Shown here: positions 8,357-17,965 of the stretch, piece after piece
How the letters are laid out: the number at the start of each line of letters is the position of its first letter
Numbering within the stretch: the first letter of the stretch is position 1
NCBI RefSeq assembly: GCF_043555935.1
Contig: NZ_JBIGIB010000005.1
Location: 62,001-126,000, forward strand
DNA: 64,000 nucleotides
Source of the DNA: Pelomonas baiyunensis
GTDB lineage: Bacteria > Pseudomonadota > Gammaproteobacteria > Burkholderiales > Burkholderiaceae_C
Direction: 5' to 3'
Translations under genes and position numbers: made by a program
The notes under the pieces: model-generated
The model's input: only the letters and a program-made list of their open reading frames with translations
The model's database searches: none
What the model was told of the DNA's origin: nothing

Positions 8357-8746
8357 ATGCGTCACCGTAACGGCCTCCGCAAACTCAACCGCACCAGCGC
8401 TCACCGCGCTGCCATGCTGCGCAACATGTGCGTTTCGCTGCTCACGCACGAAGCCATCAAGACCACGGTTCCCAAGGCCAAGGAACTGCGCCGCGTGGTT
8501 GAGCCCCTGATCACGCTCGCCAAGGAACCCACGCTGGCCAACCGCCGCCTGGCTTTCGACCGTCTGCGTGACCGCGACATCGTCGGCAAGCTGTTCAACG
8601 AACTGGGCCCGCGTTTCGCGAACCGCCCGGGCGGCTACACCCGCATCCTGAAGATGGGCTTCCGCGTGGGCGACAACGCTCCGATGGCCTACGTGGAACT
8701 GGTGGATCGCGCCGAAGGCGAGACCGCTGGCGAAGCCGCTGAATAA
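8357..8746 (+). CDS. rplQ: 50S ribosomal protein L17
   Basis: 129-residue L17 near the exit tunnel. The start MRHRNGLRKLNRTSAHRAAM and the PGGYTRILKMGFRVGDNAPMAYVELVD C-terminal segment are diagnostic. An AAAGGAAAA ribosome-binding site precedes the ATG. It is the last gene of the ribosomal run and is followed by a clear terminator. Confidence 0.98.
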   Translation: MRHRNGLRKLNRTSAHRAAMLRNMCVSLLTHEAIKTTVPKAKELRRVVEPLITLAKEPTLANRRLAFDRLRDRDIVGKLFNELGPRFANRPGGYTRILKMGFRVGDNAPMAYVELVDRAEGETAGEAAE

Positions 8747-8767
8747 GCTCAGCGCACGCTGAACTGG

Positions 8768-8795
8768 AAAGCCCGCCTTGAGCGGGCTTTTTTTC
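8768..8795 (+). terminator. rho-independent terminator after rplQ
   Basis: AAAGCCCGC (8768-8776) pairs with GCGGGCTTT (8782-8790) around a 5-nt loop, and the stem is continued by a T run to 8795. It ends the ribosomal transcript just before the convergent pdeM gene, and the A run on the other side could make it work from both directions. Confidence 0.92.
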
Positions 8796-8810
8796 GTCTG
8801 GACATGGGCC

Positions 8811-9470
8811 TCATTTCGCCCGGTACAGCCAGTGCACCTGGCCGTCGCCGACCACAGCGATCTCGGCGCCTTCAGCGCTCCAGTCTCGTGGCGTCCGGGT
8901 GAGCGCCCCCGTCCAGGCGCCGAAGGCGGGCAGCACCAGCGCGTGGGTGTAGTGCACGAAGCAGGGGCGCCGGAGCCGATCGCCCGCGCGACTGCCCAGG
9001 GTCACCGCGGGGTGCCAGTGGCCCGCGAGCGTGAAGCCCGGCGCGTCGGCAACAGGGGGCTCGTGCGCTGCGGTGAGTGCTCCCACCGTCCACGGGCCGT
9101 GCAGGGCGTGCACGGGCAGGCCGGGCGGGTGGATGCGCCGGTCGTGGTTGCCCAGCACCAGCACGGTGGGTACCGCCGTCGCGAAGCCGGAGACCGCGTC
9201 CAGCACGGCAGGCGTCAGGCCTGTTGCGCCATGCCAGAAGTCGCCCAGCACCACGAGCTGTTCGGCCTCGTGGGCTTCGACCAGGCGCTGAAGCCGCGCC
9301 AGTGTGTGCGCGGTGCTGCCGGCCGGCACCGGCTGCCCTTGCGCCCGAAACGCCGCACCCTTGCCCAGATGCAGGTCGGCCGCAAACAGGGTGCGCTGCG
9401 CCGGCCACCACACCGCACCCTCGGGCAGCAAGGAGAGCTGCGTGCCTGCAGCCATCAACGGCAGGCTCAT
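8811..9470 (-). CDS. pdeM: ligase-associated DNA damage response endonuclease PdeM
   Basis: 219-residue calcineurin-like metallophosphoesterase. Metal-binding motifs are seen in order: DLHLGKG (about 31), LGDFWH (about 75), LGNHDRR (about 106) and AGHWHP (about 151). The family is defined by its fixed association with an ATP-dependent ligase, an Lhr-type helicase and an MBL exonuclease, all present directly upstream. Its ATG overlaps the helicase stop codon (ATGA), implying translational coupling. Named from family knowledge; its exact substrate is not visible from sequence. Confidence 0.9.
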   Translation of the reverse strand: MSLPLMAAGTQLSLLPEGAVWWPAQRTLFAADLHLGKGAAFRAQGQPVPAGSTAHTLARLQRLVEAHEAEQLVVLGDFWHGATGLTPAVLDAVSGFATAVPTVLVLGNHDRRIHPPGLPVHALHGPWTVGALTAAHEPPVADAPGFTLAGHWHPAVTLGSRAGDRLRRPCFVHYTHALVLPAFGAWTGALTRTPRDWSAEGAEIAVVGDGQVHWLYRAK

Positions 9471-12037
9471 CGGCGGGACCTCCGCGTGCGGCGAGGTGCG
9501 GGCTTACTGTCGCCTTGGCTGAACGCCAGCCGTGCACTCACATCGGCCACGGCCTGCCCGCCAGCGGCCGACTCCAGTTCCGCCAACATGCGCGCCAAGC
9601 GCTGCGCCAGCGACTCCGTGCTCGCACGCTCTCGCAGCCGTTCCACCAACAGCGGAAAGGCCAGCGGCGTCGGGCGTGCGGGATGCTGAAGGTCCAGGGT
9701 CTGACGGGCCATGCGCGTCAGCGCGGCACCCAGCGCATCCACATCCAGCTCGGCCGACAGCAGCTCCTGCTGCGCCTGTTGCAGTAGGCGGTTGCCCGGG
9801 TCGTGCTGCTGGAAGACGTCGAAGTACAGCGAGGCCGACGCCTGCAGCTGGCGCTGGCTGCGCGCTTCGCCGGGGTGACTCTGGAAGATGAGCCCGGCGA
9901 TGCGCGCAATCTCGCGGAAGCGCCGGCGTGCCAACTCGCTGGCGTTCAGGCTGGCCTGCACCTCCTCGCGCAGCGTGTCGCGGTCCACGGGTGCGAGCAG
10001 GGCACTCAAGCGGGCGGCCCAATCGATGGGCGTGGCACTCAGCAGTTCCAGCCCGTAGTCGGTGATGGCCATGGAAAACGTGGCCGGCGTGTCGCGCCCC
10101 ACCCGCCAGGCCAGCAGCGCGGCCAGGCCCAAGTGCACCGTGCGCCCGGCAAACGGGAAGAGGAAGAGGTGGTGGCCCTCGGGCGAGGTCATCACCTCGG
10201 CCACCAGTCGCTCGGTGCCCGGCAGTGCGGACCATGTCGCTTGCAGCGCCAGCAGCGGCTCGATGAAGCGCATCTCGCGGTCGGCCAGGCGGCCCTGGCC
10301 CGCCTCGTCGAAGCGGGCCAGCATGGCGCCTGCCAAGGTGTCCGAGATCGGGAACTGGCCGCCGTCCCAGCGGGGCAGCAGGGCTTTGCCGGGCGGGGCA
10401 GTGCGCACGTACGCCGTCAGCCCCTCCACGCGCACCAGCGCGAGCGAGCGGCCGCCCAGCAAAAAGACGTCGCCCGGGCGCAGCCGTGCGATGAAGCCTT
10501 CTTCCACGGTGGCGATGCGGCCACCGGTCAGGAACTGCACGCTCATGGCCGCGTCTGACACGATGGTGCCGATGTTGCTGCGGTGGCGCCGGGCCAGTCG
10601 CGCGTCGGGCACGCGCCAGACGCCGGATTCATCCGGCACCACGCGCTGGAAGTCCGGGTAGCTGCGCAAGGACTCGCCCCCGTGCCGCACGAAGGCCAGC
10701 GCCCACTGCCACGCGTCGTCGCTCAAGGCCCGATAACTCGGCGCGCTGCGCACCTCGGCCCGCAACTCGTCGGGCCGAAAGCCGCCGCCGAGCGCAACCG
10801 TGACGAGGTGCTGCACCAGCACGTCCAGCGGCGCTTCGGGCGCCCGGCGCGGCTCGATCTGCCCGGCCTGCGCGGCCGCGCGCAGGGCGGAGGCTTCCAA
10901 AATCTCCAGGCTGTGCGTGGGCACCAGCGTCACGCGCGAGCGGCGCCCCGGTGCGTGGCCGCTGCGGCCGGCGCGTTGCAGCAGCCGCGCCACGCCCTTG
11001 GCCGAGCCGATCTGCAGCACCTGCTCCACGGGCAGGAAGTCCACGCCCAGGTCCAGGCTTGCGGTGCAAACCACGCATTTGAGCTGACCCGACTTCATGG
11101 CGGCTTCCACCCAAGTGCGCGCCTCGGCATCCAGCGAGCCGTGGTGCAGGGCCACCAGGCCGGCCCAGTCCGGGCGCGCGTCCAGCAGCGCCTGAAACCA
11201 GCGTTCGCACTGCGATCGCGTGTTCGTGAACACCAGCGAGCTGGCGGCGCTGGCGATGCGCTCGATCACCGCCGGCAACAGACTCAGCCCCATGTGGCCG
11301 CTCCACGCAAACCGCTCAATACGGGCGGGCAGCAGCGTGTCGATGTCGATTGCCTTGTCTTGCGCGCCGCGCACCAGCACCGCGCCGGGCGCCAGCGTGT
11401 CGGCCGCTTCCTCCAGGTTGGCCAGCGTGGCGGACAAGCCCCAGGTCATGAGGCCCGGATTCCAGTGCCGCAGCCGCGCCAGGGCCAGCTGCAACTGCAC
11501 GCCGCGTTTGCTGCCCAGCAATTCGTGCCATTCGTCGACTACCACCAGCCGCACGCGGTGCATCACCTCGGGGGCGTCCGCACGCGCGAGCATCAAGCTC
11601 AGCGACTCGGGCGTCGTCACCAGGGCGGTGGGCCAGCGGCGTTGCTGTGCAGCGCGTTCGCCCGAGGACGTGTCTCCGGTGCGCGCGGCGAGCGACCAGT
11701 GCGGCGCCAGCACCGCCGCCGCGTCTTGCAAGGCCCGCAGCGTGTCCTGGCTCAAGGCCCGCATCGGCGTGACCCACAGTACCGTCAGCGGCGCCTCGGT
11801 GGCGCTGAGCGCCTGCAGCGCGCCCAGCCACACCGCCAGCGTCTTGCCCGAGCCGGTGGTGGCGTGCAGCAGCCCCGAGCGCCCGGCCGCGATGTCGCGC
11901 CACACCTGGCGCTGGAAGGGGAACGCCTTCCAGCCGCGCGCGGCGAGCCAGTCAGTGGTCGCCGCGGTTGTGGCCGTTGGGGGCGCGGTCTTCGTCGCCT
12001 TCGTTGTGGCTGTCTTTGTCGCGATCTTCGTCGTCAT
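9467..12037 (-). CDS. ligase-associated Lhr-type DEXH helicase
   Basis: 856-residue superfamily 2 DNA helicase of the ligase-associated Lhr group. The Walker A motif ATTGSGKT is at residues 59-66 and a DEWH box lies in the first RecA-like domain. The Lhr core and winged-helix region with a long C-terminal DEAD/H-associated domain follow. It presumably unwinds DNA or RNA:DNA intermediates during repair with the ligase, exonuclease and PdeM. The first 28 residues are a Thr/Ala/Lys low-complexity stretch encoded within the 3' end of the ligase gene (86-bp overlap). No downstream ATG gives a better start before the conserved region. Confidence 0.9.
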   Translation of the reverse strand: MTTKIATKTATTKATKTAPPTATTAATTDWLAARGWKAFPFQRQVWRDIAAGRSGLLHATTGSGKTLAVWLGALQALSATEAPLTVLWVTPMRALSQDTLRALQDAAAVLAPHWSLAARTGDTSSGERAAQQRRWPTALVTTPESLSLMLARADAPEVMHRVRLVVVDEWHELLGSKRGVQLQLALARLRHWNPGLMTWGLSATLANLEEAADTLAPGAVLVRGAQDKAIDIDTLLPARIERFAWSGHMGLSLLPAVIERIASAASSLVFTNTRSQCERWFQALLDARPDWAGLVALHHGSLDAEARTWVEAAMKSGQLKCVVCTASLDLGVDFLPVEQVLQIGSAKGVARLLQRAGRSGHAPGRRSRVTLVPTHSLEILEASALRAAAQAGQIEPRRAPEAPLDVLVQHLVTVALGGGFRPDELRAEVRSAPSYRALSDDAWQWALAFVRHGGESLRSYPDFQRVVPDESGVWRVPDARLARRHRSNIGTIVSDAAMSVQFLTGGRIATVEEGFIARLRPGDVFLLGGRSLALVRVEGLTAYVRTAPPGKALLPRWDGGQFPISDTLAGAMLARFDEAGQGRLADREMRFIEPLLALQATWSALPGTERLVAEVMTSPEGHHLFLFPFAGRTVHLGLAALLAWRVGRDTPATFSMAITDYGLELLSATPIDWAARLSALLAPVDRDTLREEVQASLNASELARRRFREIARIAGLIFQSHPGEARSQRQLQASASLYFDVFQQHDPGNRLLQQAQQELLSAELDVDALGAALTRMARQTLDLQHPARPTPLAFPLLVERLRERASTESLAQRLARMLAELESAAGGQAVADVSARLAFSQGDSKPAPRRTRRSRR

Positions 12038-13679
12038 GGGGAACGGTCTCCATCAGCGCGCGCAGCGTCGCCAGCGTGTCGGCCTCGTGCAGCGGCTTGT
12101 CGTCGCGGATGCGCAGCATGCGCGGGAAGCGCACGGCCAAGCCGCTTTTGTGGCGGCTGCTGGCCTGGATGCCCTCAAAGCCCAACTCGAACACCATCGT
12201 CGGCCGCACGCGCCGCACGGGGCCGAACTTCTCCACCGTCGTTCGGCGGATCTCGCGGTCCACGCGCTGGATCTCGGCGTCCGTCAGGCCCGAATACGCC
12301 TTGGCAAAGGGCACCAGCGTCAGCTCGGTCCCCGGTGCGTCCAGCGCGGCTTGTGCTTCAGCGGCATCGCGCGGCGCCCGGTTCCACACCGCAAAGCTGT
12401 AGTCGGTGTACAGGTTGGCGCGCCGCCCGTGGCCGGCCTGGGCGTAGATCAGCACCGCGTCCACGCTCAGCGGCGCCACCTTCCATTTCCACCAGGCGCT
12501 GCCGGTGCGGCCAATGCCGTAGGCCGACGCCCGGTGCTTGAGCATCAGGCCTTCCACCCGCCGCTCGCGTGCGCCCTCGCGGGCCGCGGCCAGCCCGGCC
12601 CAGTCGGCCGCCTCCACCAGCGGCGACACCGCAACGCCCAGCGGCACGAGGCGGGCCCGGCGCGTCTCCAGCGGCTCGGCCCGGCGGTCGATGCCGTCGC
12701 TCTCCAGCAGGTCGTAAGCCAGCAGGCGCACCGGCGCTTCCCGCAGCACGGCTTGTGTCAGGCGCGTGCGGCCGATGCGCTTTTGCAGCAGCGCGAACGG
12801 CGCCGGTGCGGTGTCGCCGTGCGCCCAGGCCAGCAGTTCGCCGTCCACCACCGTGCCGTCGGGCCAGGCCCCGGCTTCCAGTGCGACCTCGGGGAAGCGT
12901 TCGGTGACCAGCTCTTCGCCGCGCGACCAGATCCACACCTGCCCCTGCCGCTTCACCACCTGGGCGCGGATGCCGTCGTATTTCCACTCCGCCAGCCAGC
13001 CGTCGCGCGGGCCTAGGGTGGCCGGCTCGGCGGCCAACGGATGCGCCAGAAAGAAGGGGTAGGGTTGGCCCCCGCGGTGGCCGCTCGTGTCGTCGGCCAA
13101 CAGTGCCTGAAACCGTTCGGCCGTGGGCGGCGTGTCGATCTGGGTGTAGCCCATCATGCGCTGCGCGATACCAGCCGCATCGGCCCCCGACCACGCCGCC
13201 AGCGCCCGCTGCACCAGCAGCTTGCTGACCCCCACCCGAAAGCCGCCGCCCACCAGTTTCACGAACATGAAGCGCTCGTCCGCCGACAGGCCCCGCCACG
13301 CGTCCAGCACCGCCTCGCGTCGGGCCTCGGGCGCCAGCCCGCGCAGCGGCAAGATGCGCTGCTCCATCCAGTCGGCCAGCGGCAGGTCCCAGGTGTCGAC
13401 CGGGTCGGGCAGCACGTACGCAATCGCCTCGGCCAGGTCGCCCGTGGCGGCGTAGCCGGCCTCAAACAGCCAGTCGGGCAGCCCGGCGGCCTCGCAGGCC
13501 AGGGCGCGCAGTTCCCGCGTGGGCACGGCGCGGCGGGGCGTGCCGCCCGCGAGCAGGTACACCGCCCAGGCGGCGTCTCGCGCCGGGGCCTGCGCCAGGT
13601 AGTGCTTGAGCGCGGCCACCTTGGCCAGCGTGGAGGTGCTGGCGTCCAGCGCCAGGTAGAGCGCGACGAAGCGTTTCAT
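11952..13679 (-). CDS. lig: ATP-dependent DNA ligase (repair type)
   Basis: 575-residue single-polypeptide ATP-dependent ligase that seals nicks through an adenylated lysine. Nucleotidyltransferase motif I is EWKYDGIR with Lys233. The N-terminal ligase domain and C-terminal OB-fold (to about residue 545) are present. The frame is open 69 codons further upstream, but the ATG at 13679 starts MKRFVALYLALD, the normal family start. The last 30 residues are Asp/Asn/His-rich low complexity, read in the overlap with the helicase gene. It sits between the exonuclease (73 bp upstream) and the helicase. Confidence 0.93.
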   Translation of the reverse strand: MKRFVALYLALDASTSTLAKVAALKHYLAQAPARDAAWAVYLLAGGTPRRAVPTRELRALACEAAGLPDWLFEAGYAATGDLAEAIAYVLPDPVDTWDLPLADWMEQRILPLRGLAPEARREAVLDAWRGLSADERFMFVKLVGGGFRVGVSKLLVQRALAAWSGADAAGIAQRMMGYTQIDTPPTAERFQALLADDTSGHRGGQPYPFFLAHPLAAEPATLGPRDGWLAEWKYDGIRAQVVKRQGQVWIWSRGEELVTERFPEVALEAGAWPDGTVVDGELLAWAHGDTAPAPFALLQKRIGRTRLTQAVLREAPVRLLAYDLLESDGIDRRAEPLETRRARLVPLGVAVSPLVEAADWAGLAAAREGARERRVEGLMLKHRASAYGIGRTGSAWWKWKVAPLSVDAVLIYAQAGHGRRANLYTDYSFAVWNRAPRDAAEAQAALDAPGTELTLVPFAKAYSGLTDAEIQRVDREIRRTTVEKFGPVRRVRPTMVFELGFEGIQASSRHKSGLAVRFPRMLRIRDDKPLHEADTLATLRALMETVPHDDEDRDKDSHNEGDEDRAPNGHNRGDH

Positions 13680-13752
13680 GCGGGCGCCTTTCCGCTTGCG
13701 GCGTCTTCCGCCCCGCGGGCGCACGCGTGCGCGGGGTGGGCAGCCGCGGCGC

Positions 13753-14793
13753 TCACTCGGCCGCCTCCACGCCGTGCGCTTCATCCCCGTACTCGGTGGC
13801 GAAGGCTTCAGCCTGCAGGCCCAGTTCCGTGAGATAGCGCACCAGCGCACCTTCGTCGCCGTGCGTGACGATGACGCGCGATGCACCCGTGGCGCGGATG
13901 GCGCTCAGCAGCCCGGGCCAGTCGGCGTGGTCGCTGAAGACGAAGCCGCGGTCCACGCCCCGGCGCCGGCGGGCACCGCGCAGCCGCATCCAGCCGCTGG
14001 CAAAGGCGTCGCTGTGCGGGCCCAGCGCTTGCGCCCAGCGGCTGCCATGCACGGCGGGTGGCGCGATGACCAGCGCGCCCCGCTGGCGCTTCAGCGACGC
14101 GTCTGCCGTCACGGCGGGCACCTCGGGCAGCGCCACGCCTGCGGCACGGTATGCGTCGTTGATGCGCGCCACGGCGGGGTGCACGAACACCGGCCCGGGG
14201 GCGTCGGCCGTGGCCAGGCCGGCCAGCAGCCGTTGCGCCTTGCCCAGGCTGTAGCCCATCAACAGCGCGTGGCGGCCTTGCGCGGCGCAGTCGGCCCACC
14301 AGGCCCGCATGCCGGCCAGCACCTCGCGCTGCGGCGCCCAGCGGTAGATGGGCAGGCCGAAGGTGCTTTCGGTGATGAACACATCGCAGCGCACGGGCTC
14401 GAACGGGGCACACGTGTCGTTCACATCGCCCGCACCGCTGACGAAGTAATCCCCCGACACCACCCACACCTGCCCACCGTGCGCCACGCGCACCTGGGCC
14501 GAGCCCAGCACATGGCCGGCCGGGTGCAGGCTCAGCGCCACGCCGTTGAGGTGCACGACTTCACCGTAAGCCAGGCCTTGCAGGCGCAACTCCGGCCCGA
14601 TGCGGGCGCGCATCAGGCCCTCGGCATCGCGGTGGGCGAGGTAGCTGCCGTGGCCGGCGCGGCAGTGGTCGGCATGCGCGTGGGTGACGACGGCGCGCGC
14701 CACCGGCCGCCAGGGGTCGATGAAAAAGTCGCCCGCCGCGCAGTACAGCCCCTCGGGGCGGCGGGTGATCAGGTCGACATCGGCACGCGGCAT
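13753..14793 (-). CDS. ligase-associated MBL-fold exonuclease
   Basis: 346-residue metallo-beta-lactamase/beta-CASP protein, annotated in relatives as ligase-associated DNA damage response exonuclease (similar to RNA 3'-end processing factors). The metal site THAHADH is about residue 40; GHVLGSAQV, VVSGDY and the late SDHADW and VTHGDE motifs follow. The frame is open eight codons upstream from a TTG, but ATG at 14793 is preferred. First gene of the four-gene repair cluster, all on this strand. Confidence 0.88.
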   Translation of the reverse strand: MPRADVDLITRRPEGLYCAAGDFFIDPWRPVARAVVTHAHADHCRAGHGSYLAHRDAEGLMRARIGPELRLQGLAYGEVVHLNGVALSLHPAGHVLGSAQVRVAHGGQVWVVSGDYFVSGAGDVNDTCAPFEPVRCDVFITESTFGLPIYRWAPQREVLAGMRAWWADCAAQGRHALLMGYSLGKAQRLLAGLATADAPGPVFVHPAVARINDAYRAAGVALPEVPAVTADASLKRQRGALVIAPPAVHGSRWAQALGPHSDAFASGWMRLRGARRRRGVDRGFVFSDHADWPGLLSAIRATGASRVIVTHGDEGALVRYLTELGLQAEAFATEYGDEAHGVEAAE

Positions 14794-14817
14794 GGCCGCA
14801 GTGTGCCGGCGGGCCAA

Positions 14818-15411
14818 AGCCCCTGCTGTCGGACGGCAGCGCGGCGGCCTGGCAGCCTGCGGCGAGACCTCCGTGCAAAGCGGTTGATGGCGCTATCGCA
14901 TGCGGCGCATGACGTCGATCCTTCGACGGTTGGGCTGCAGCGTGCTCGTGGGGGGCATTGGGGGTATTGGGGGCATTCGTGGCATTGGGGGCCTCGGGCG
15001 CCGGCGCTGCATCAGCGCCCATCACGACGCCCACCACGGCCCCCATCATCGGCCTGCACACCGCCCCCAAGGCCGCACCACCGTGCAGGTGGGGCAGACG
15101 CGTGATGACATGGCCGACGACGTGCTGCACAGCCACCAGCCGCGGCCCTGGGGCGTGACGATGTACGTCGCCCCCACGCCGCGCTGTGCCCGGCGCAGGA
15201 GGCATCACGCCGGGCCGGCTGATCGCTGCGTGGAAGCCGCCGGCCGCCCAAACAGCGGCTGTGCCGGAGGCCATTGGGGCCACACGCGGCTGGATGCGAA
15301 CCCGGCGTTGTTGCGCCGCTGGCGCGTCGCACTCACAGCCGATGGGCGTTGCCTGCGGCCGTGACGGGCGCTGAGGCTGGATCGGTCAGCCCCACGCACC
15401 CCCGCAGCCGA
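14818..15411 (+). other. no convincing gene; G-rich repeat tract
   Basis: About 590 bp between two minus-strand genes. It contains a short tandem tract (14950-15000) of near-repeats of GGGGGCATT/GGGGGTATT, which would encode alternating glycine-isoleucine in one frame. ORFs of 66-240 codons exist in several frames, but none shows recognisable domains or consistent coding signal. A small exported protein starting near 14900 cannot be excluded (a hydrophobic, glycine-rich start), but evidence is too weak to call it. Confidence 0.4.
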
Positions 15412-16377
15412 TCAGCGGGGCGCGTCCGGCAGCGTCACGCGCACTTCCACCGGGAGGTGGTCTGACGGCCAGCGGCCGCGCAGCGAGTCGGTCAGCGCGC
15501 CCCACTGCAGCACCTCGATGCCGGGGGTGTGAAAGATGTGGTCGATGCGTTCCTGCGCCGGCAGCGGTGCGTCGATGCGGAAGGCCTGGAACGTGCCCTC
15601 CGGGCCGTAGGGCGGCGTGCGGGTGGTGTCGCGGGCGTTCAGCAACGCGGCTTCCAGCAGGCGCACGGGCTCGCTGCCGGGGCTGCTGTTGAAGTCGCCG
15701 ATCACGAGCGTCGGGGCCGTGCCCGCCAGCGCCTGCCACCGGGACAGCAGCAGCCGGGCGGACTCGCGGCGCGCCACCACGCCTTCGTGGTCGAAATGCG
15801 TGTTGAACACGTAGAAGCTGCCCGCCGACGCCGGGGCTTGTTTGTCGCGCAGCTCCACCCAGGTGGCGATGCGGTGGCAGCAGCGGCCGTCCCAGCCCTT
15901 GGAGGGGCGCTCCGGCGTTTCGCTGAGCCAGAAGGTGCCCGAGCGCTTCACCTCGAAGCGGGTGTGCCGCACAAAGATGGCGGCATGCTCGCCGCGCGAG
16001 GCGCCGTCGTCCCGGCCCACGCCCACGCGGGTGAAGCCCTCCAACTGCTCCAGGTCGGCGATCTGGTCGGGCAGGCCTTCTTGCGTGCCCAGGATGTCCC
16101 AGCCGTGGTAGCGCGCCATGGCCAGCACGTGGGCCTTGCGGTGGGGCCAGGCGTCAGCGCCGTCGCTGGCCAAGTTCAGCCGCAGGTTGAAGGTGGCCAC
16201 CTTCAGCGGCTCGCCAGCGTGACCGGCGGTGGCACTCAGAAAAGCGATGAGGCCGACCGCGATGCCCCAGGGGTGTGTTCGCTTTTGCGTGTGGGCCGCG
16301 CGAACACCGGCGGGCCCAGCGCTCCGCCGGGATAAGCGCAACAGCAGCAGCGAACGGACGATCGACAGCAGAGGCAT
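15412..16377 (-). CDS. exported endonuclease/exonuclease/phosphatase family protein
   Basis: 321-residue protein of the EEP (DNase I-like) superfamily. After a basic N terminus and a hydrophobic export segment (about residues 39-54, ending near HAGEP), the domain starts KVATFNLRLN. The active-site series TQEG, NTHFDHEG, GDFNSSPG and RIDHIF ... SDHLPV is complete. Metal-dependent hydrolysis of a phosphodiester or sugar-phosphate is expected; the substrate is not deducible. Export suggests a periplasmic or extracellular role. It stands alone between the repair cluster and a lipoprotein gene. Confidence 0.85.
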   Translation of the reverse strand: MPLLSIVRSLLLLRLSRRSAGPAGVRAAHTQKRTHPWGIAVGLIAFLSATAGHAGEPLKVATFNLRLNLASDGADAWPHRKAHVLAMARYHGWDILGTQEGLPDQIADLEQLEGFTRVGVGRDDGASRGEHAAIFVRHTRFEVKRSGTFWLSETPERPSKGWDGRCCHRIATWVELRDKQAPASAGSFYVFNTHFDHEGVVARRESARLLLSRWQALAGTAPTLVIGDFNSSPGSEPVRLLEAALLNARDTTRTPPYGPEGTFQAFRIDAPLPAQERIDHIFHTPGIEVLQWGALTDSLRGRWPSDHLPVEVRVTLPDAPR

Positions 16378-16433
16378 GGGCAGGCGGGCGAACCCTCAAC
16401 GGTGGGCCGCCAGCCTACGCCATGCCGGTGACG

Positions 16434-17855
16434 TCAGTGATGACCCGGCGACGAGCGGCCCTGCCCGGCGCAGCCCGGGATCTCGATTTCGGTGGCGGTC
16501 AGCGTGCTGCCGCTCAGCGCGCCGCGCACCTTCACCTGGGCGTTCACCACCAGGCAGGTGGCCGTGCCGGACTCGTAGCGCGCGTTGGTGGCGTCCACGC
16601 TGTAGGTGCCGGCAGGCACGCTGCTGTTGCTGTTGCTGACCACCAGCGTGAAGGCCGTGCTGCTGGCCACGGCCGACACCTTGCCCTGCACGCCCGAGGT
16701 GAACTTGTCGCCGCTGCGCGGGGTGGACGACGCGCCGTCCACATCCACCACCTTGGCGGTGATGGCCGTGCTGGCGCTGCTGCTGGCCGTGCCGGTGAAG
16801 TGCACCGCCACGCCCACGGCGAGGTCGCTGCTCTGGCCGTGGGAAAAGCGCGCGCTGGCGGTGTCCACCACCACGCTGTTGCTGCTGGGCAGGAAGTTGG
16901 CGTCGGTCAGCGACACCGTGATCTTGCTGCTGTTCACCGCGGTGATGGTGCCCGCGCCGCGCAGGCGCGGCACGGCGTCGGTGCCCGTGCTGCTGCTGCC
17001 GGCAGGCAGCACGTGCACGACGGCGGTGGTGACGGTGGCCGGGTCGGCCGTGGTGGCGCCGGGGGTCACCGTGCCCTTGACCTCGACGGTGGCGCCCACG
17101 GCCAGGTCGGCCAGCGTGAGCTTGGCCTGGGTTTGTTCGTTGATGAGCGTGGCGTCGGTGGCCAGCTTCACGATCACGCTGCCGCCCAGCCGCGTGCCCG
17201 TCACCGTGAAGGTGCCCGCACTCACGTTCACCGCGCTCACGGTGCCGTGCACCTCGGCGTGCTGGCGGATGAACTTGCCGAAGGCCTCGCCCGCGTCGCG
17301 CCGCTCGATCACGGGTGTGACGATGCCGGTGGTGGCGTCGTAAGTGAACTTGGCGAGGTTGAAGTCCAGCACCAGCTGGCCGCTGTTGGCGGGGTTCACG
17401 TCCAGGTCGCGAATCGTCCACACCAGGTCGGCGCCCGTGCTGTTGAACTTGGCGTTGACGGTGGTGGCGCCGTTGAGCGACACCAGTTGCACGCTGTTGC
17501 CCAGCGTCACCTTCACTTGCGCGTACAGGCCGGCGGGCAGCGTCACGGTGGACATGAACTGCCCCACGTCCGCCAGCGACGACAGGTTCACCGTGACCGG
17601 GCTGGCCGTGGCGTCCAGCAGCGTCACTTCGCTGCCGCTGCCGTCCACGGCGGTGATCTTCTTCAGCGTGACCCAGACCTTGGAGTACTCAGTCGCGAGG
17701 TTGTCGGTGATGTAGGTCTGCAGGCTGTAGGACATCGGCGTGACGCTGGGGCCCGAGGCCGTGGCCCCCGAGCCACCGCCGCCGCAGGCCGCCAGCACGG
17801 CGGCGGCCACGCTGCCCGCCAGGGCGATACGCAGAAGGGAAGTGCGCTTGCTCAT
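16434..17855 (-). CDS. DUF4382/DUF5666-type lipoprotein
   Basis: 473-residue predicted lipoprotein with a signal peptide and lipobox LAAC (Cys24), followed by a GGGGSG linker. The first domain (about 40-190; VWVTLKKITAVDGSG) resembles DUF4382. The rest contains repeated beta-rich units of the form GTITAVNSSKITVS / GKVSAVASSTAFTLVV, like DUF5666 repeats. Likely anchored to the outer membrane facing the periplasm. Function unknown; the repeats suggest a structural or adhesion role, which is inference. Confidence 0.75.
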   Translation of the reverse strand: MSKRTSLLRIALAGSVAAAVLAACGGGGSGATASGPSVTPMSYSLQTYITDNLATEYSKVWVTLKKITAVDGSGSEVTLLDATASPVTVNLSSLADVGQFMSTVTLPAGLYAQVKVTLGNSVQLVSLNGATTVNAKFNSTGADLVWTIRDLDVNPANSGQLVLDFNLAKFTYDATTGIVTPVIERRDAGEAFGKFIRQHAEVHGTVSAVNVSAGTFTVTGTRLGGSVIVKLATDATLINEQTQAKLTLADLAVGATVEVKGTVTPGATTADPATVTTAVVHVLPAGSSSTGTDAVPRLRGAGTITAVNSSKITVSLTDANFLPSSNSVVVDTASARFSHGQSSDLAVGVAVHFTGTASSSASTAITAKVVDVDGASSTPRSGDKFTSGVQGKVSAVASSTAFTLVVSNSNSSVPAGTYSVDATNARYESGTATCLVVNAQVKVRGALSGSTLTATEIEIPGCAGQGRSSPGHH

Positions 17856-17965
17856 GAAACTCTCCGCAGTTGATGCCGGCGCACGACAGCGGCCCCGGTT
17901 GCCTGCATGAACGCGGCAGGCGCCTGCTTTATTCCCTCGCCCGGCAGGCGCGTTGTGTCGGAATG

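Noticed and set aside
10583..13016. Long plus-strand frames (600-650 codons) opposite the helicase and ligase genes
   Set aside because: Antisense to genes with full catalytic motifs, with Arg/Pro/Ala-rich compositions typical of reverse-frame artefacts.
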